Shown one piece after another: positions 43,922 through 53,635 of a stretch of 64,000 bases of DNA. The stretch is from contig CAZPUQ010000001.1 of NCBI GenBank assembly GCA_964589785.1, forward strand, positions 558,001 to 622,000, in the 5' to 3' direction. Made by a program: the position numbers and the translations under genes. A model generated the notes under the pieces. It saw only the letters and a program-made list of their open reading frames with translations, was not told the DNA's origin and made no database searches. The stretch is from JAGVSR01 sp964589785 (GTDB lineage: Bacteria; Pseudomonadota; Alphaproteobacteria; Rhizobiales; Hyphomicrobiaceae). Position 1 is the first letter of the stretch. Each line of letters opens with the position of its first letter.

Positions 43922-44305
43922 ATGTTCGAGATCAGCTGGAGCGAGCTCCTGATCCTCGCGATGGTGGTCCTCATCTTCGTGGGCCCCAAGGACATGCCCG
44001 TGTTCTTCAACACGCTCGGCCGGTACATGGGCATGCTGCGCCGGCACGCGAACGAGTTCCGCCGGCATTTCGACGACGCCATGCGCGAGGCAAAGATGGA
44101 GAGCCTGCGCGAGGAGCTCGACGGCATTCGCGACGAGTTCTCGCGCTCCGCGCGCGATGCCGAGCAGGCCTTCGACGAGACGGTGAAGCAGGCCGGCGCC
44201 GACCTGAAGACCGCGGCCGAAACCCCCGCCGTCGCTCCGCCGCCGCCCGCGGACCCTGCGCTCCCGGCTCCCGATCCGTCGCCGGCGTCAAGGACGGGAG
44301 CTTGA
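43922..44305 (+). CDS. tatB: Sec-independent protein translocase subunit TatB
   Basis: TatB forms the signal-peptide receptor with TatC. The 127-residue protein has MFEISWSELLILAMVVLIFVGPKDMP (transmembrane helix with the family glutamate at residue 8), then an amphipathic helix and a long charged coil to about residue 100. The tail is Pro-rich. The gene is 4 bp upstream of tatC. Confidence 0.95.
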   Translation: MFEISWSELLILAMVVLIFVGPKDMPVFFNTLGRYMGMLRRHANEFRRHFDDAMREAKMESLREELDGIRDEFSRSARDAEQAFDETVKQAGADLKTAAETPAVAPPPPADPALPAPDPSPASRTGA

Positions 44306-44309
44306 GGCG

Positions 44310-45116
44310 ATGCAGGAGCGCATACCCGAGCCCGAGGACGAGATCGAAGCCTCCAAGGCGCCGCTGATGGATCACCTGATCGAGCTGCGCCAGCGGCTCA
44401 TCTGGGCGGTGGCGGCCTTCTTCGTCATGTTCATCGTCTGCTTCACGGTGGCGAGCCACATCTATCAGATCCTCGTGTGGCCCTACGTGTGGGTCTCCGG
44501 CGAGGAGCATGTGCGCCTCATCGCGACGCACTTTCTCGAGCAGATCTTCACGCACCTGAAGCTCGCCATGTTCGGCGCCGCGTTCCTGTCGTTTCCCGTC
44601 GTCGCGACGCAAGTCTACAAGTTCGTGGCGCCCGGCCTTTACAAGAACGAGCGGCAGGCGTTCCTGCCGTATCTGATCGCGACGCCGTTCTTCTTCATCC
44701 TCGGCGCGGCGGTGGTCTATTTCATCGCCATGCCGATCCTCATCCAGTTCTCGATGGGTCTCGCCGCATCGACGAACACGGAAGGCGCCACCATCGAGCT
44801 GATGCCGAAGGTGTCGGAGTACCTCTCGCTCATCATGACGCTCATCTTCGGGTTCGGCATCTGCTTCCAGCTTCCCGTCGTGCTGACCCTGCTTGCCCGC
44901 GCCGGCCTCGTCACGTCGCAAGCGCTGCGCAGCGGCCGGCGCTTCGCGATCGTCGGCATCTTCGCGGTGGCCGCAATCCTCACGCCGCCCGACGCGCTGA
45001 GCATGATGATCATGGCGTTGCCGACCGTGCTGCTCTACGAGCTCTCGATCCTGGCGGTCGGTCGCGTGGAGAAGCGCCGCCGCGAAGCCGAGATACAACC
45101 CACGGCCGCGACCTGA
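44310..45116 (+). CDS. tatC: Sec-independent protein translocase subunit TatC
   Basis: The 268-residue multi-spanning protein recognises twin-arginine signal peptides. It has the conserved MDHLIELRQRLIWA in the first loop, VAPGLYKNERQAFLPYL and six predicted helices, including FGFGICFQLPVVLTLL and AILTPPDALSMMIMALPTVLLYELSI. The first 19 residues form an acidic cytoplasmic extension. serS follows within 78 bp. Confidence 0.97.
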   Translation: MQERIPEPEDEIEASKAPLMDHLIELRQRLIWAVAAFFVMFIVCFTVASHIYQILVWPYVWVSGEEHVRLIATHFLEQIFTHLKLAMFGAAFLSFPVVATQVYKFVAPGLYKNERQAFLPYLIATPFFFILGAAVVYFIAMPILIQFSMGLAASTNTEGATIELMPKVSEYLSLIMTLIFGFGICFQLPVVLTLLARAGLVTSQALRSGRRFAIVGIFAVAAILTPPDALSMMIMALPTVLLYELSILAVGRVEKRRREAEIQPTAAT

Positions 45117-45193
45117 GGCTGGCGGAGCCGGCTAGACCCTAATGCCGGCGGAGCCTATAGACGGACCGCGATTTGTCCGACGAAGAGGCCCCC

Positions 45194-46489
45194 GTGCACG
45201 ATATCAAGTGGATCCGCGAGAACGCCGCCGCCTTCGACGGCGCCCTGAAGCGCCGCGGGCTTGCGCCCCTGTCCGGGACGCTCGTCGGGATCGACGACAG
45301 GCGCCGCAGCCTGCTCACGGCACTGCAGGAGGCTCAGGCGCGGCGCAACGCGGCCTCCAAGGAGATCGGCAAGGCCAAGGCTGCCAGGGACGAGGCGGCG
45401 GCCGCCCGGCTCATGGAGGAGGTCGCGGCGCTGAAGGACGTCATCGCCAAGGGCGAGGACGGCGAGCGCACGGTCGATACCGAGCTCGAGGCGGCGCTCG
45501 CCGTCATCCCGAACCTGCCGCGCGCCGACGTGCCCGACGGCAAGGACGAGCACGACAACCAGGAGGTCCGCAGGGTCGGCACGCCGACGGCGTTCGGTTT
45601 CGCGCCCCGGCAGCACTTCGAGCTCGGAGAGGCGCTCGGGCTCATGGACTTCGACACGGCCGGCAAGGTCTCGGGCGCCCGCTTCGTGTTCCTGAAGGGT
45701 GCGCTGGCGCGCCTGGAACGCGCGATCGCCGCCTTCATGCTCGACAGCCATACCGCACCGGCGGGCGAGAGCCGCGGCGGCTACACGGAAGTGAACCCGC
45801 CCCTCCTCGTCAAGGATCCGGCCGCCTACGGCACGGGCAACCTGCCGAAGTTCGCCGAAGACCTGTTCCAGACGACGAACGGCTTCTGGCTGATCCCGAC
45901 CGCCGAGGTCTCGCTGACGAACCTCGTGCGCGAGCAGATCCTCGAGGAGGAGACGCTGCCCATCCGCGTCACCGCGTGGACGCCGTGCTTCCGCTCGGAG
46001 GCGGGGGCGGCCGGCCGCGACACGCGCGGCATGATCCGCCAGCACCAGTTCTCCAAGGTCGAGCTCGTCTCCATCACGACGCCGGAGGAGAGCCTGGCGG
46101 AGCACGAGCGCATGACGGCCTGCGCCGAAGGCATCCTCAAGGCGCTGGGCCTGCCGTTCCGCACGGTCCTTCTGTGCACCGGCGACATGGGCTTTGCCTC
46201 GCAGAAGACCTACGATATCGAAGTCTGGCTGCCGGGGCAGCAGGCCTATCGCGAGATCTCCTCCTGCTCGGTGTGCGGCGATTTCCAGGCCCGCCGCATG
46301 GGCGCGCGCTACCGCCCCAAGGGCTCGAAAGACGTCCGTTTCGTGCATACATTGAACGGGTCCGGTCTGGCCGTCGGTCGGACTCTCGTCGCCGTGATGG
46401 AGAATTATCAGCGGGAAGACGGTTCCATTCTCGTCCCGGATGCGTTGCAACCGTACATGGGCGGATTGGACGTCATCGCGAAGTCCTAG
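45194..46489 (+). CDS. serS: Seryl-tRNA synthetase
   Basis: The 431-residue class II synthetase has the N-terminal coiled coil (ALQEAQARRNAASKEIGKAK and on to ALKDVIAKGED), motif 2 PCFRSEAGAAGRDTRGMIRQHQFSKVEL, and motif 3 LNGSGLAVGRTLVAVMENYQ. The start is GTG 45194 (MHDIKWIRENAAAFD), with GAAGAGG upstream, rather than TTG 45173. surE follows 56 bp downstream. Confidence 0.97.
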   Translation: MHDIKWIRENAAAFDGALKRRGLAPLSGTLVGIDDRRRSLLTALQEAQARRNAASKEIGKAKAARDEAAAARLMEEVAALKDVIAKGEDGERTVDTELEAALAVIPNLPRADVPDGKDEHDNQEVRRVGTPTAFGFAPRQHFELGEALGLMDFDTAGKVSGARFVFLKGALARLERAIAAFMLDSHTAPAGESRGGYTEVNPPLLVKDPAAYGTGNLPKFAEDLFQTTNGFWLIPTAEVSLTNLVREQILEEETLPIRVTAWTPCFRSEAGAAGRDTRGMIRQHQFSKVELVSITTPEESLAEHERMTACAEGILKALGLPFRTVLLCTGDMGFASQKTYDIEVWLPGQQAYREISSCSVCGDFQARRMGARYRPKGSKDVRFVHTLNGSGLAVGRTLVAVMENYQREDGSILVPDALQPYMGGLDVIAKS

Positions 46490-46545
46490 AAATCCCCTCT
46501 TCCCGCGCGCTGGGCCCGCGCGTTGGGAGAGAGACAAGAGACACA

Positions 46546-47346
46546 ATGCGCATTCTCCTCACCAACGACGACGGCGCGGGCGCACACGGCCTGACGGTGC
46601 TGCACAACATCGCGCGCGAGCTGACGGACGACATCTGGATCGTCGCGCCCGAGATGAACCAGTCGGGCGCCTCGCATGCGCTCACCCTGCAGGTGCCGCT
46701 GCGCTATCGCGAGATCGGCGAGCGCGCCTTCGCGGTCCGGGGCACGCCGGCGGACTGCGTCATCATGGCCGTGCGCCACGTGCTGAAGGACAAGGCGCCC
46801 GATCTCATCCTCTCCGGCGTCAACCACGGCGCCAACCTCGCCGAGGACGTCGCCTACTCGGGCACCATCGCGGGTGCCATGGAAGGCACCCTGATCGGAA
46901 TCCGCTCGATCGCCATGAGCCTTACGCTCGGCTTCGATGCGAGCGGGCTGCAGCACTGGAAGACGCCGCTGACCTACGGGCCGGAGATCGTCGAGCGGCT
47001 GATCGCGCGCGACTGGCCGCCGGGCGTGCTGATGAACGTCAACTATCCCGATCTCGCGCCCGACGCCGTCAGCGAGATCCGCGTCACGAGCCAGGGCCGC
47101 CGCGACCAGGGCGGGCTCAACATCGAAGGCCGCAGCGATCCGTGGGGCGATCCCTACTTCTGGTTCGCGTTCGAGCGCCGGCGTTCCGATCCGCCCGAGG
47201 GCACCGACCTGCGCGCGATCGCCGACGGCGCCATCTCCGTCACGCCGCTGTCGATGGATCTCACGCACCATGGTGTGCGCGAGGAGCTGCGCCGGCAATT
47301 CGCTGCGCCTCTCGACGCTGCGCGCCCGCGCAAGGGCGCGCGCTAG
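46546..47346 (+). CDS. surE: 5'/3'-nucleotidase SurE
   Basis: The 266-residue stationary-phase survival phosphatase has MRILLTNDDGAGAHGL, with the metal-binding N-D-D, then PEMNQSGASHALTL, LSGVNHGANLAEDVAYSGTIAGAMEGTL and LMNVNYPDL. The gene follows serS, as is usual. The expected pcm gene between surE and the LysM/peptidase gene is missing. Confidence 0.96.
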   Translation: MRILLTNDDGAGAHGLTVLHNIARELTDDIWIVAPEMNQSGASHALTLQVPLRYREIGERAFAVRGTPADCVIMAVRHVLKDKAPDLILSGVNHGANLAEDVAYSGTIAGAMEGTLIGIRSIAMSLTLGFDASGLQHWKTPLTYGPEIVERLIARDWPPGVLMNVNYPDLAPDAVSEIRVTSQGRRDQGGLNIEGRSDPWGDPYFWFAFERRRSDPPEGTDLRAIADGAISVTPLSMDLTHHGVREELRRQFAAPLDAARPRKGAR

Positions 47347-47352
47347 CGCATC

Positions 47353-47391
47353 GCGCAATTTGTCGCCGTTCTGGCGCAATTTCTCCGTTCT
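47353..47391. repeat. Short imperfect direct repeat after surE
   Basis: GCGCAATTTGTCGCCGTTCT (47353-47372) is followed by GCGCAATTTCTCCGTTCT (47374-47391). The function is unknown. The region 47347-47557 otherwise holds nothing I can identify. Confidence 0.45.
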
Positions 47392-47557
47392 CAACGCACA
47401 ATCGCTCGCTACGAGCAGATCATGAGCCCGATCCAAGCAGGTCGTGCGCCCCGGCCGAGGGACTGAGGCGACGGGGGGCCTGCCGAGGGTGGATCGGGCT
47501 CAGCTTTCCTGGCTTCACCGGGTGGGCATCTTCGAGAGCGGGAACCTGCGGCGGCCG

Positions 47558-47587
47558 TTAAGGCCGTGTTAACCGGTTAACGGTTAA
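47558..47587 (+). promoter_or_regulatory. CtrA-like binding-site cluster upstream of the NlpD-like gene
   Basis: TTAAGGCCGTGTTAA at 47558-47572 fits the CtrA consensus TTAA-N7-TTAA exactly. Two further TTAA tetramers follow at 47577 and 47584, giving four in 30 bp of GC-rich DNA. CtrA is the alphaproteobacterial cell-cycle regulator. The cluster ends 28 bp before the start codon at 47615. Binding is inferred. Confidence 0.55.
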
Positions 47588-47614
47588 TGGATCGTAGGTT
47601 GTGAGGTGCGTACC

Positions 47615-48988
47615 ATGTCCAGTCTCCTGCGTTCCGGATCCTCTGGCCGCCGTGTGTCCGGCTGCCGTCTCCCTGTCATCGCCGTTGCGGCGTCACTCGG
47701 CGCCGCCGGGTGCAGCGCCGATATCGCGCGCTTCGACTTTCCTTCCGCCAATCTGAACGGTCCTGCGACCGGGACGCTCCCGCCGACGCCGAGCGAGCCC
47801 GTGGGCGGGCGCTACGGCCTCGGCGCCGAGGCCTCCGTGCAGGCCTCCGACACCGGCTACACGCCGCCGCCTCCGCCGGCCGACAGGGAGCGCATCGACG
47901 TCGCGACGCTGCCGCCGCCGTCGGCGGAGCCGCCTCGGCCGGTCACGCGTCCCGCGACGCCCCCTCCGGCGGCAGCCTATGCCACCGCTCCGGCCCCGGA
48001 CGCCGAGCGCGGCGAGGAGATCGAGGTGAAGCGCGGCGACACGCTCTACGGTCTTTCCAAGCGTCACGGCGTGTCGCTCAACGAGCTGATGCGCGTCAAC
48101 GGCCTCACGTCTCCCATCCTAAAGCCCGGCCAGAAGCTCGCCCTGCCGGTGAATAACGCGCCGGCTCGTCAGCGGCCGCTGGTTGCGACCGCGACGATTA
48201 CCCCGGTCCCCGCCCCGGCCGACTGGACCGGCTCCTACACCATCAAGCCCGGAGACTCGCTGTACGGCGTGGCGCGCCTCAACAAGGTGCGGCTCGACGA
48301 TCTGCAGCGCTACAACGGCATTGCCGACGTCCGCCGCGTGCGGCCGGGCACCGTCTTGAAAGTGCCGGGCCTCGCCGGCGCGGCGCTCGCCGAGGCGCCC
48401 GCGGCCTCGCCGTCCGCTGCTCCCGTGCTGACCCCGCCGCCGGCCCCCCCGGTGACGGCGGTAGCTCCGCCGGCCGGAACGGTCGAGGCCACGCCGACCG
48501 CGACGCCCCGGATCCTGAACTCGGGTGCGGCGGAGGAGAAGAAGGTCGCAGCACTCGATCCGGCGACGGCAACGGCCGTGGCGGCGCCGGCCGCGGGATC
48601 GGTCGCCGACGGCAAACTGCGCTGGCCGGTCAACGGTCGCGTCATTGTCGGCTACGGCCCGCGCACGGACGGCACGCACAACGACGGCATCAACATCTCC
48701 GTCCCCATGGGCACGGACGTCCACGCCGCGGAGAACGGCAGCGTCGCGTATGCGGGCAGCGAGCTCAAGGGCTACGGCAACCTGATCCTGCTGCGTCACG
48801 ACAACGGCCTGGTCACAGCCTATGCGCATGCGAGCGAGCTTCTGGTCAAGCGCGGCGACCGGGTGTCGCGCGGGCAGATCATCGCCAAGGCCGGCAAGAC
48901 GGGCGCCGTCGATCAGCCGCAGCTTCACTTCGAGGTCCGCCGCGACCAGACGCCGGTCGATCCGACGAGCTATCTCGAGCGCAACTGA
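47615..48988 (+). CDS. nlpD: LysM / degenerate LytM (M23) protein, NlpD-like
   Basis: The 457-residue envelope protein has a hydrophobic N-terminus (RLPVIAVAASLGAAGC, possibly a weak lipobox). Two LysM domains follow, EIEVKRGDTLYGLSKRHGVSLNELM and YTIKPGDSLYGVARLNKVRLDDLQRYNGI. A C-terminal LytM domain has THNDGINISVPMGTDV and PQLHFEVRRD. The catalytic H-x3-D and H-x-H zinc ligands are incomplete (NDGIN and PQLHFE), so it is probably an amidase activator, not an enzyme, like NlpD/EnvC/DipM. ATG 47615 has GAGG 8 bp upstream. A CtrA-like site cluster lies just before it. Confidence 0.88.
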   Translation: MSSLLRSGSSGRRVSGCRLPVIAVAASLGAAGCSADIARFDFPSANLNGPATGTLPPTPSEPVGGRYGLGAEASVQASDTGYTPPPPPADRERIDVATLPPPSAEPPRPVTRPATPPPAAAYATAPAPDAERGEEIEVKRGDTLYGLSKRHGVSLNELMRVNGLTSPILKPGQKLALPVNNAPARQRPLVATATITPVPAPADWTGSYTIKPGDSLYGVARLNKVRLDDLQRYNGIADVRRVRPGTVLKVPGLAGAALAEAPAASPSAAPVLTPPPAPPVTAVAPPAGTVEATPTATPRILNSGAAEEKKVAALDPATATAVAAPAAGSVADGKLRWPVNGRVIVGYGPRTDGTHNDGINISVPMGTDVHAAENGSVAYAGSELKGYGNLILLRHDNGLVTAYAHASELLVKRGDRVSRGQIIAKAGKTGAVDQPQLHFEVRRDQTPVDPTSYLERN

Positions 48989-49011
48989 CGTACGCGATTG
49001 AGCGACACACG

Positions 49012-49044
49012 AAGGGCCGCATGTTCGTGCGGCCCTTTGCTTTT
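49012..49044. terminator. Bidirectional terminator between the NlpD-like and DUF815 genes
   Basis: A 10-bp stem (49012-49021 with 49028-49037) around a TGTTCG loop is followed by TGCTTTT on the plus strand. An AAGGG start on the other side gives a weaker minus-strand signal. It sits between convergent genes. Confidence 0.8.
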
Positions 49045-49067
49045 GTGCGTCCCGGGGAAGACCGGCG

Positions 49068-49943
49068 TCAGACGCGGTCGAGCGCGACGCCGAGACGGCC
49101 CGCCAGATCCTGGATGAACTGCCAGGCGACCCGGCCGGACCTAGCACCGCGCGTCAGGCTCCACTCCAGCGCCTCGCGCTCGACCTCGCCCGGATCGGCC
49201 TTGAGGCCGTAGTGGCGCGCGTAGTCCCGCACCATGGCGAGATACTGCTCCTGCGAGCAGTTGTGGAAGCCGAGCCACAGGCCGAAGCGGTCCGATAGCG
49301 ACACCTTCTCCTCGACCGCCTCCGCAGGAGCGATCGCCGTCGAGCGCTCGTTCTCCATCATGTCGCGGGGCATCAGGTGGCGGCGGTTCGACGTGGCATA
49401 GAAGATCACGTTGTGCGGGCGCCCCTCGATGCCGCCCTCCAGCACGGCCTTCAGGGACTTGTAGCTCGTGTCGTCCTTGTCGAAGGAGAGGTCGTCGCAG
49501 AAGACGATGAAGCGGAACGGCGCCGCCTTGAGGGCGGCGAGGCAGCGCGGCAGGCTCGCGATCTCCTCGCGGTGGATCTCGACGAGCTTCAAGGGCGGCG
49601 CAGACGTGGCGGCGACCTCGGCGTGAACGGCCTTGACGAGGCTCGATTTGCCCATGCCCCGCGCGCCCCACAGGAGCGCATTGTTGGCGGGCAGTCCGCG
49701 CGCGAAGCGCTGCGTGTTGGCGAGCAGCTGCGCGGCCGGAAGGTCGATGCCCTTCAAGAGACCCATGGGCAGGCGGTTGACGTGCGCGACCGGCTCGAAG
49801 AGCCCGGCCGCACCGTGCCAGACGAAGGCCTCGCCGGCAGCGAAATCGGGCTTGCGTGGAGGCGGGGGCGACAGCCGTTCCAGCGCGGCGGCCACGCGCG
49901 CCAGCAGGGCGGCCATGTCGCTGTCGTCTGCGTTCACGGCCAT
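49068..49943 (-). CDS. DUF815-family AAA-type ATPase
   Basis: The 291-residue protein has Walker A GARGMGKSSLVK (residues 94-105) and a Walker-B-like stretch FIVFCDDLSFDKDD. It also has SDRFGLWLGFHNCSQEQYLAMVRDY and the C-terminal RGARSGRVAWQFIQDLAGRL, all typical of DUF815 proteins, which are small ATPases of unknown role. The upstream frame to 50265 is a shadow. It is convergent with the NlpD-like gene and divergent from yajC. Confidence 0.9.
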   Translation of the reverse strand: MAVNADDSDMAALLARVAAALERLSPPPPRKPDFAAGEAFVWHGAAGLFEPVAHVNRLPMGLLKGIDLPAAQLLANTQRFARGLPANNALLWGARGMGKSSLVKAVHAEVAATSAPPLKLVEIHREEIASLPRCLAALKAAPFRFIVFCDDLSFDKDDTSYKSLKAVLEGGIEGRPHNVIFYATSNRRHLMPRDMMENERSTAIAPAEAVEEKVSLSDRFGLWLGFHNCSQEQYLAMVRDYARHYGLKADPGEVEREALEWSLTRGARSGRVAWQFIQDLAGRLGVALDRV

Positions 49944-50026
49944 GCCGTTGAATCTCCGCTGACTTGCAGGGTTTCTTGGCGGCCTCTTCTAGCCTCGTCC
50001 GGCCGGCGGTGCCTAGTCCGATCCGG

Positions 50027-50054
50027 TTGCAAAGCGGGCGACGGCCACTATAGT
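50027..50054 (+). promoter_or_regulatory. Candidate promoter for yajC-secDF
   Basis: TTGCAA (50027-50032) and TATAGT (50049-50054) are spaced by 16 bp and sit about 120 bp upstream of the yajC ATG. The spacing and sequence fit a sigma-70-type promoter; there is no experimental support. Confidence 0.45.
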
Positions 50055-50173
50055 CGCGCGCAATTTCCTGGAGCCGAGGCGATGCGGGGCCGTCCGACCC
50101 CGCAGCGGCGCGTGCGTGCTCCTGCAACCTTAATGCCGCGGCGCGGCCCGGCGAACAGAGGACCCGACCACGG

Positions 50174-50509
50174 ATGTTCATAGATCCCGCCTTTGCGCAA
50201 GGGGCGCCGGCCGGCGCGGACCCGTTCACGGGTCTCCTGATCCCCATGCTGCTGATGATCCTCATCTTCTATTTCCTCGTGATCCGCCCGCAGTCGCAGC
50301 GCGCGACCCAGCACCGCGAGATGGTGGACAAGGTGCGCCGCGGCGACACGGTCGTCACCTCCGGCGGCATGATCGGCAAGGTGACGCGGGTGTCGGAAGG
50401 CTCCGACGAGATCGAGGTGGAACTGTCCGATACGCTGCGCGTGCGCATCCTGCGCTCGACGCTGATGGACGTGCGCGCCAAGGGCGAGCCGGTGAAGGAA
50501 ACGACCTGA
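50174..50509 (+). CDS. yajC: Preprotein translocase accessory subunit YajC
   Basis: The 111-residue protein has a single transmembrane helix (LLIPMLLMILIFYFLVIRPQSQ) followed by MVDKVRRGDTVVTSGGMIGKV and a basic-acidic tail. It assists SecDF at the Sec translocon. A plausible promoter lies upstream. secD follows 77 bp downstream. Confidence 0.96.
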   Translation: MFIDPAFAQGAPAGADPFTGLLIPMLLMILIFYFLVIRPQSQRATQHREMVDKVRRGDTVVTSGGMIGKVTRVSEGSDEIEVELSDTLRVRILRSTLMDVRAKGEPVKETT

Positions 50510-50586
50510 GCCGCGCCTGCGCCGGGTTGAACGTGGCTGCCGAGCCCGGCGCCCAGTGCCTCGCTGTTTGAACGGATAGACCCTCG

Positions 50587-52218
<1,632 letters not shown>

Positions 52219-52231
52219 CAAGGACACGCAC

Positions 52232-53179
52232 ATGTTCCTCGTTCCCGACTTCAAGGGCATCGATTTCTTCCCGCATGACCTGCGCCTGAACTTCATGCGG
52301 TTCAAGGATCTCTGCTTTTTCCTGTCGATTGCGCTGATGGCCGTCTCGCTGGGCCTCATCTTCTTTCGCGGCTTCAACTACGGCGTCGACTTCAAGGGCG
52401 GCGCCATGATCGAGGTGCAGTCCAAGCAGGGGCCCGCGGATCTCGCGGACCTGCGCGCCAAGATCGGCGATCTCGGCCTCGGCGACGTGCAGATCCAGAG
52501 CTTCGGGGCGCCGGAGGACGTGCTGATCCGCATCGAGGAGCAGCCGGGTGGCGAGCAGGCCCAGCAGGATGCGGTGAAAAAGGTGCAGGCCGTTCTCGGC
52601 GAGACCTTCGATCAGCGCCGCGTCGAGATTGTCGGTCCGGCGGTCTCGAGCGAGTTGCGGCGGACGGGCACCATCGCCATCATCGCCGCGCTCATGGCCA
52701 TCGTCGTCTATGTCTGGTTCCGCTTCGAATGGCAGTTCGCCGTCGGCACGATCTTCTCGCTGGCCCATGACGTGCTGGTCACTGCCGGCATCTTCTCGCT
52801 CTTCCAGATGGAGTTCGACCTCGCGATCGTTGCCGCGCTGCTCACCATTCTCGGCTATTCCGTCAACGACACCGTCGTCGTGTCAGACCGAATCCGCGAG
52901 AATTTGCGCAAGTACAAGCGTATGAACCTGACCGACCTCTTGAACCTGTCGATCAACGAGACACTGTCGCGCACGATCCTCACCGGCGTCACGACGATCG
53001 CGGTGCTGATCGCGCTCTACATCCTCGGCGGCGCGGTGATGCAGAACTTCACGTTCGCCATGCTGTTCGGCGTGCTCATCGGCACCTATTCGTCGATTTT
53101 CATCGGCGCGCCGATCCTGGAGTATCTGGGCGTGAAGCGCGAGACGGTCGCCGGCAAGGAGGCGAAGGCGGCGGGCTGA
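52232..53179 (+). CDS. secF: Protein translocase subunit SecF
   Basis: The 315-residue partner of SecD starts MFLVPDFKGIDFFPHDLRLNFM and has FNYGVDFKGGAMIEVQ, RVEIVGPAVSSELRR, GYSVNDTVVVSDRIREN and NETLSRTILTGVTTIA, with six transmembrane helices. Next come the Mth938 and NDUFAF6-like genes. Such a run after secDF is conserved in alphaproteobacteria. Confidence 0.97.
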   Translation: MFLVPDFKGIDFFPHDLRLNFMRFKDLCFFLSIALMAVSLGLIFFRGFNYGVDFKGGAMIEVQSKQGPADLADLRAKIGDLGLGDVQIQSFGAPEDVLIRIEEQPGGEQAQQDAVKKVQAVLGETFDQRRVEIVGPAVSSELRRTGTIAIIAALMAIVVYVWFRFEWQFAVGTIFSLAHDVLVTAGIFSLFQMEFDLAIVAALLTILGYSVNDTVVVSDRIRENLRKYKRMNLTDLLNLSINETLSRTILTGVTTIAVLIALYILGGAVMQNFTFAMLFGVLIGTYSSIFIGAPILEYLGVKRETVAGKEAKAAG

Positions 53180-53232
53180 TGTCAGGCCGCCCGGCAACGT
53201 GACGGGCGCGCCGCAGATGGAGGTCCGGTCTG

Positions 53233-53610
53233 ATGGACCGTTTGACGCCCCGCTACCCCGGGCGGGCGCCCATCGAGGCCTACGGCAACGGCGGCTTCCG
53301 CTTCGCAGGGATGAGCCACCGCGGCTCGATCCTCTGCCTGCCCACGGGCATCCTGGCGTGGGACGCGGTCGATATCGCCGGCGTGACGGCGGGTCTCATC
53401 GATCTCATCCGCGCCGAAGGCGGCACCGGCGGCGTGCTCCTGCTCGGCACGGGACGCACGCCGGTCTTTCCCGATCCCGCCGTGCTGCGGGAATTCCGCG
53501 AGGCGGGCCTCTGGACGGAGGTCATGGACACGGGAGCGGCGGCGCGCACCTACAATGTCCTGCTCGCCGAGGAGCGCGAGGTGGCGGCCGCGCTCATCGT
53601 CGTCGCGTGA
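53233..53610 (+). CDS. Mth938-domain (NDUFAF3-like) protein
   Basis: This 125-residue protein has the Mth938-like fold: YGNGGFRFAGMSHRGSILCLPTGILAWDA and GGVLLLGTGRTPVFPDPAVLREF, with AAARTYNVLLAEEREVAAALIVV at the end. Human NDUFAF3 is a complex I assembly factor of this family. It lies 53 bp after secF and 25 bp before the next gene. The role in bacterial complex I assembly is inferred. Confidence 0.88.
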   Translation: MDRLTPRYPGRAPIEAYGNGGFRFAGMSHRGSILCLPTGILAWDAVDIAGVTAGLIDLIRAEGGTGGVLLLGTGRTPVFPDPAVLREFREAGLWTEVMDTGAAARTYNVLLAEEREVAAALIVVA

Positions 53611-53635
53611 AGGCCGCCGGCTTGGGACCGCTTCG

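Noticed and set aside
47347..47614. Pcm pseudogene between surE and the NlpD-like gene
   Set aside because: No stretch of the PCMT motifs is recognisable in any frame.
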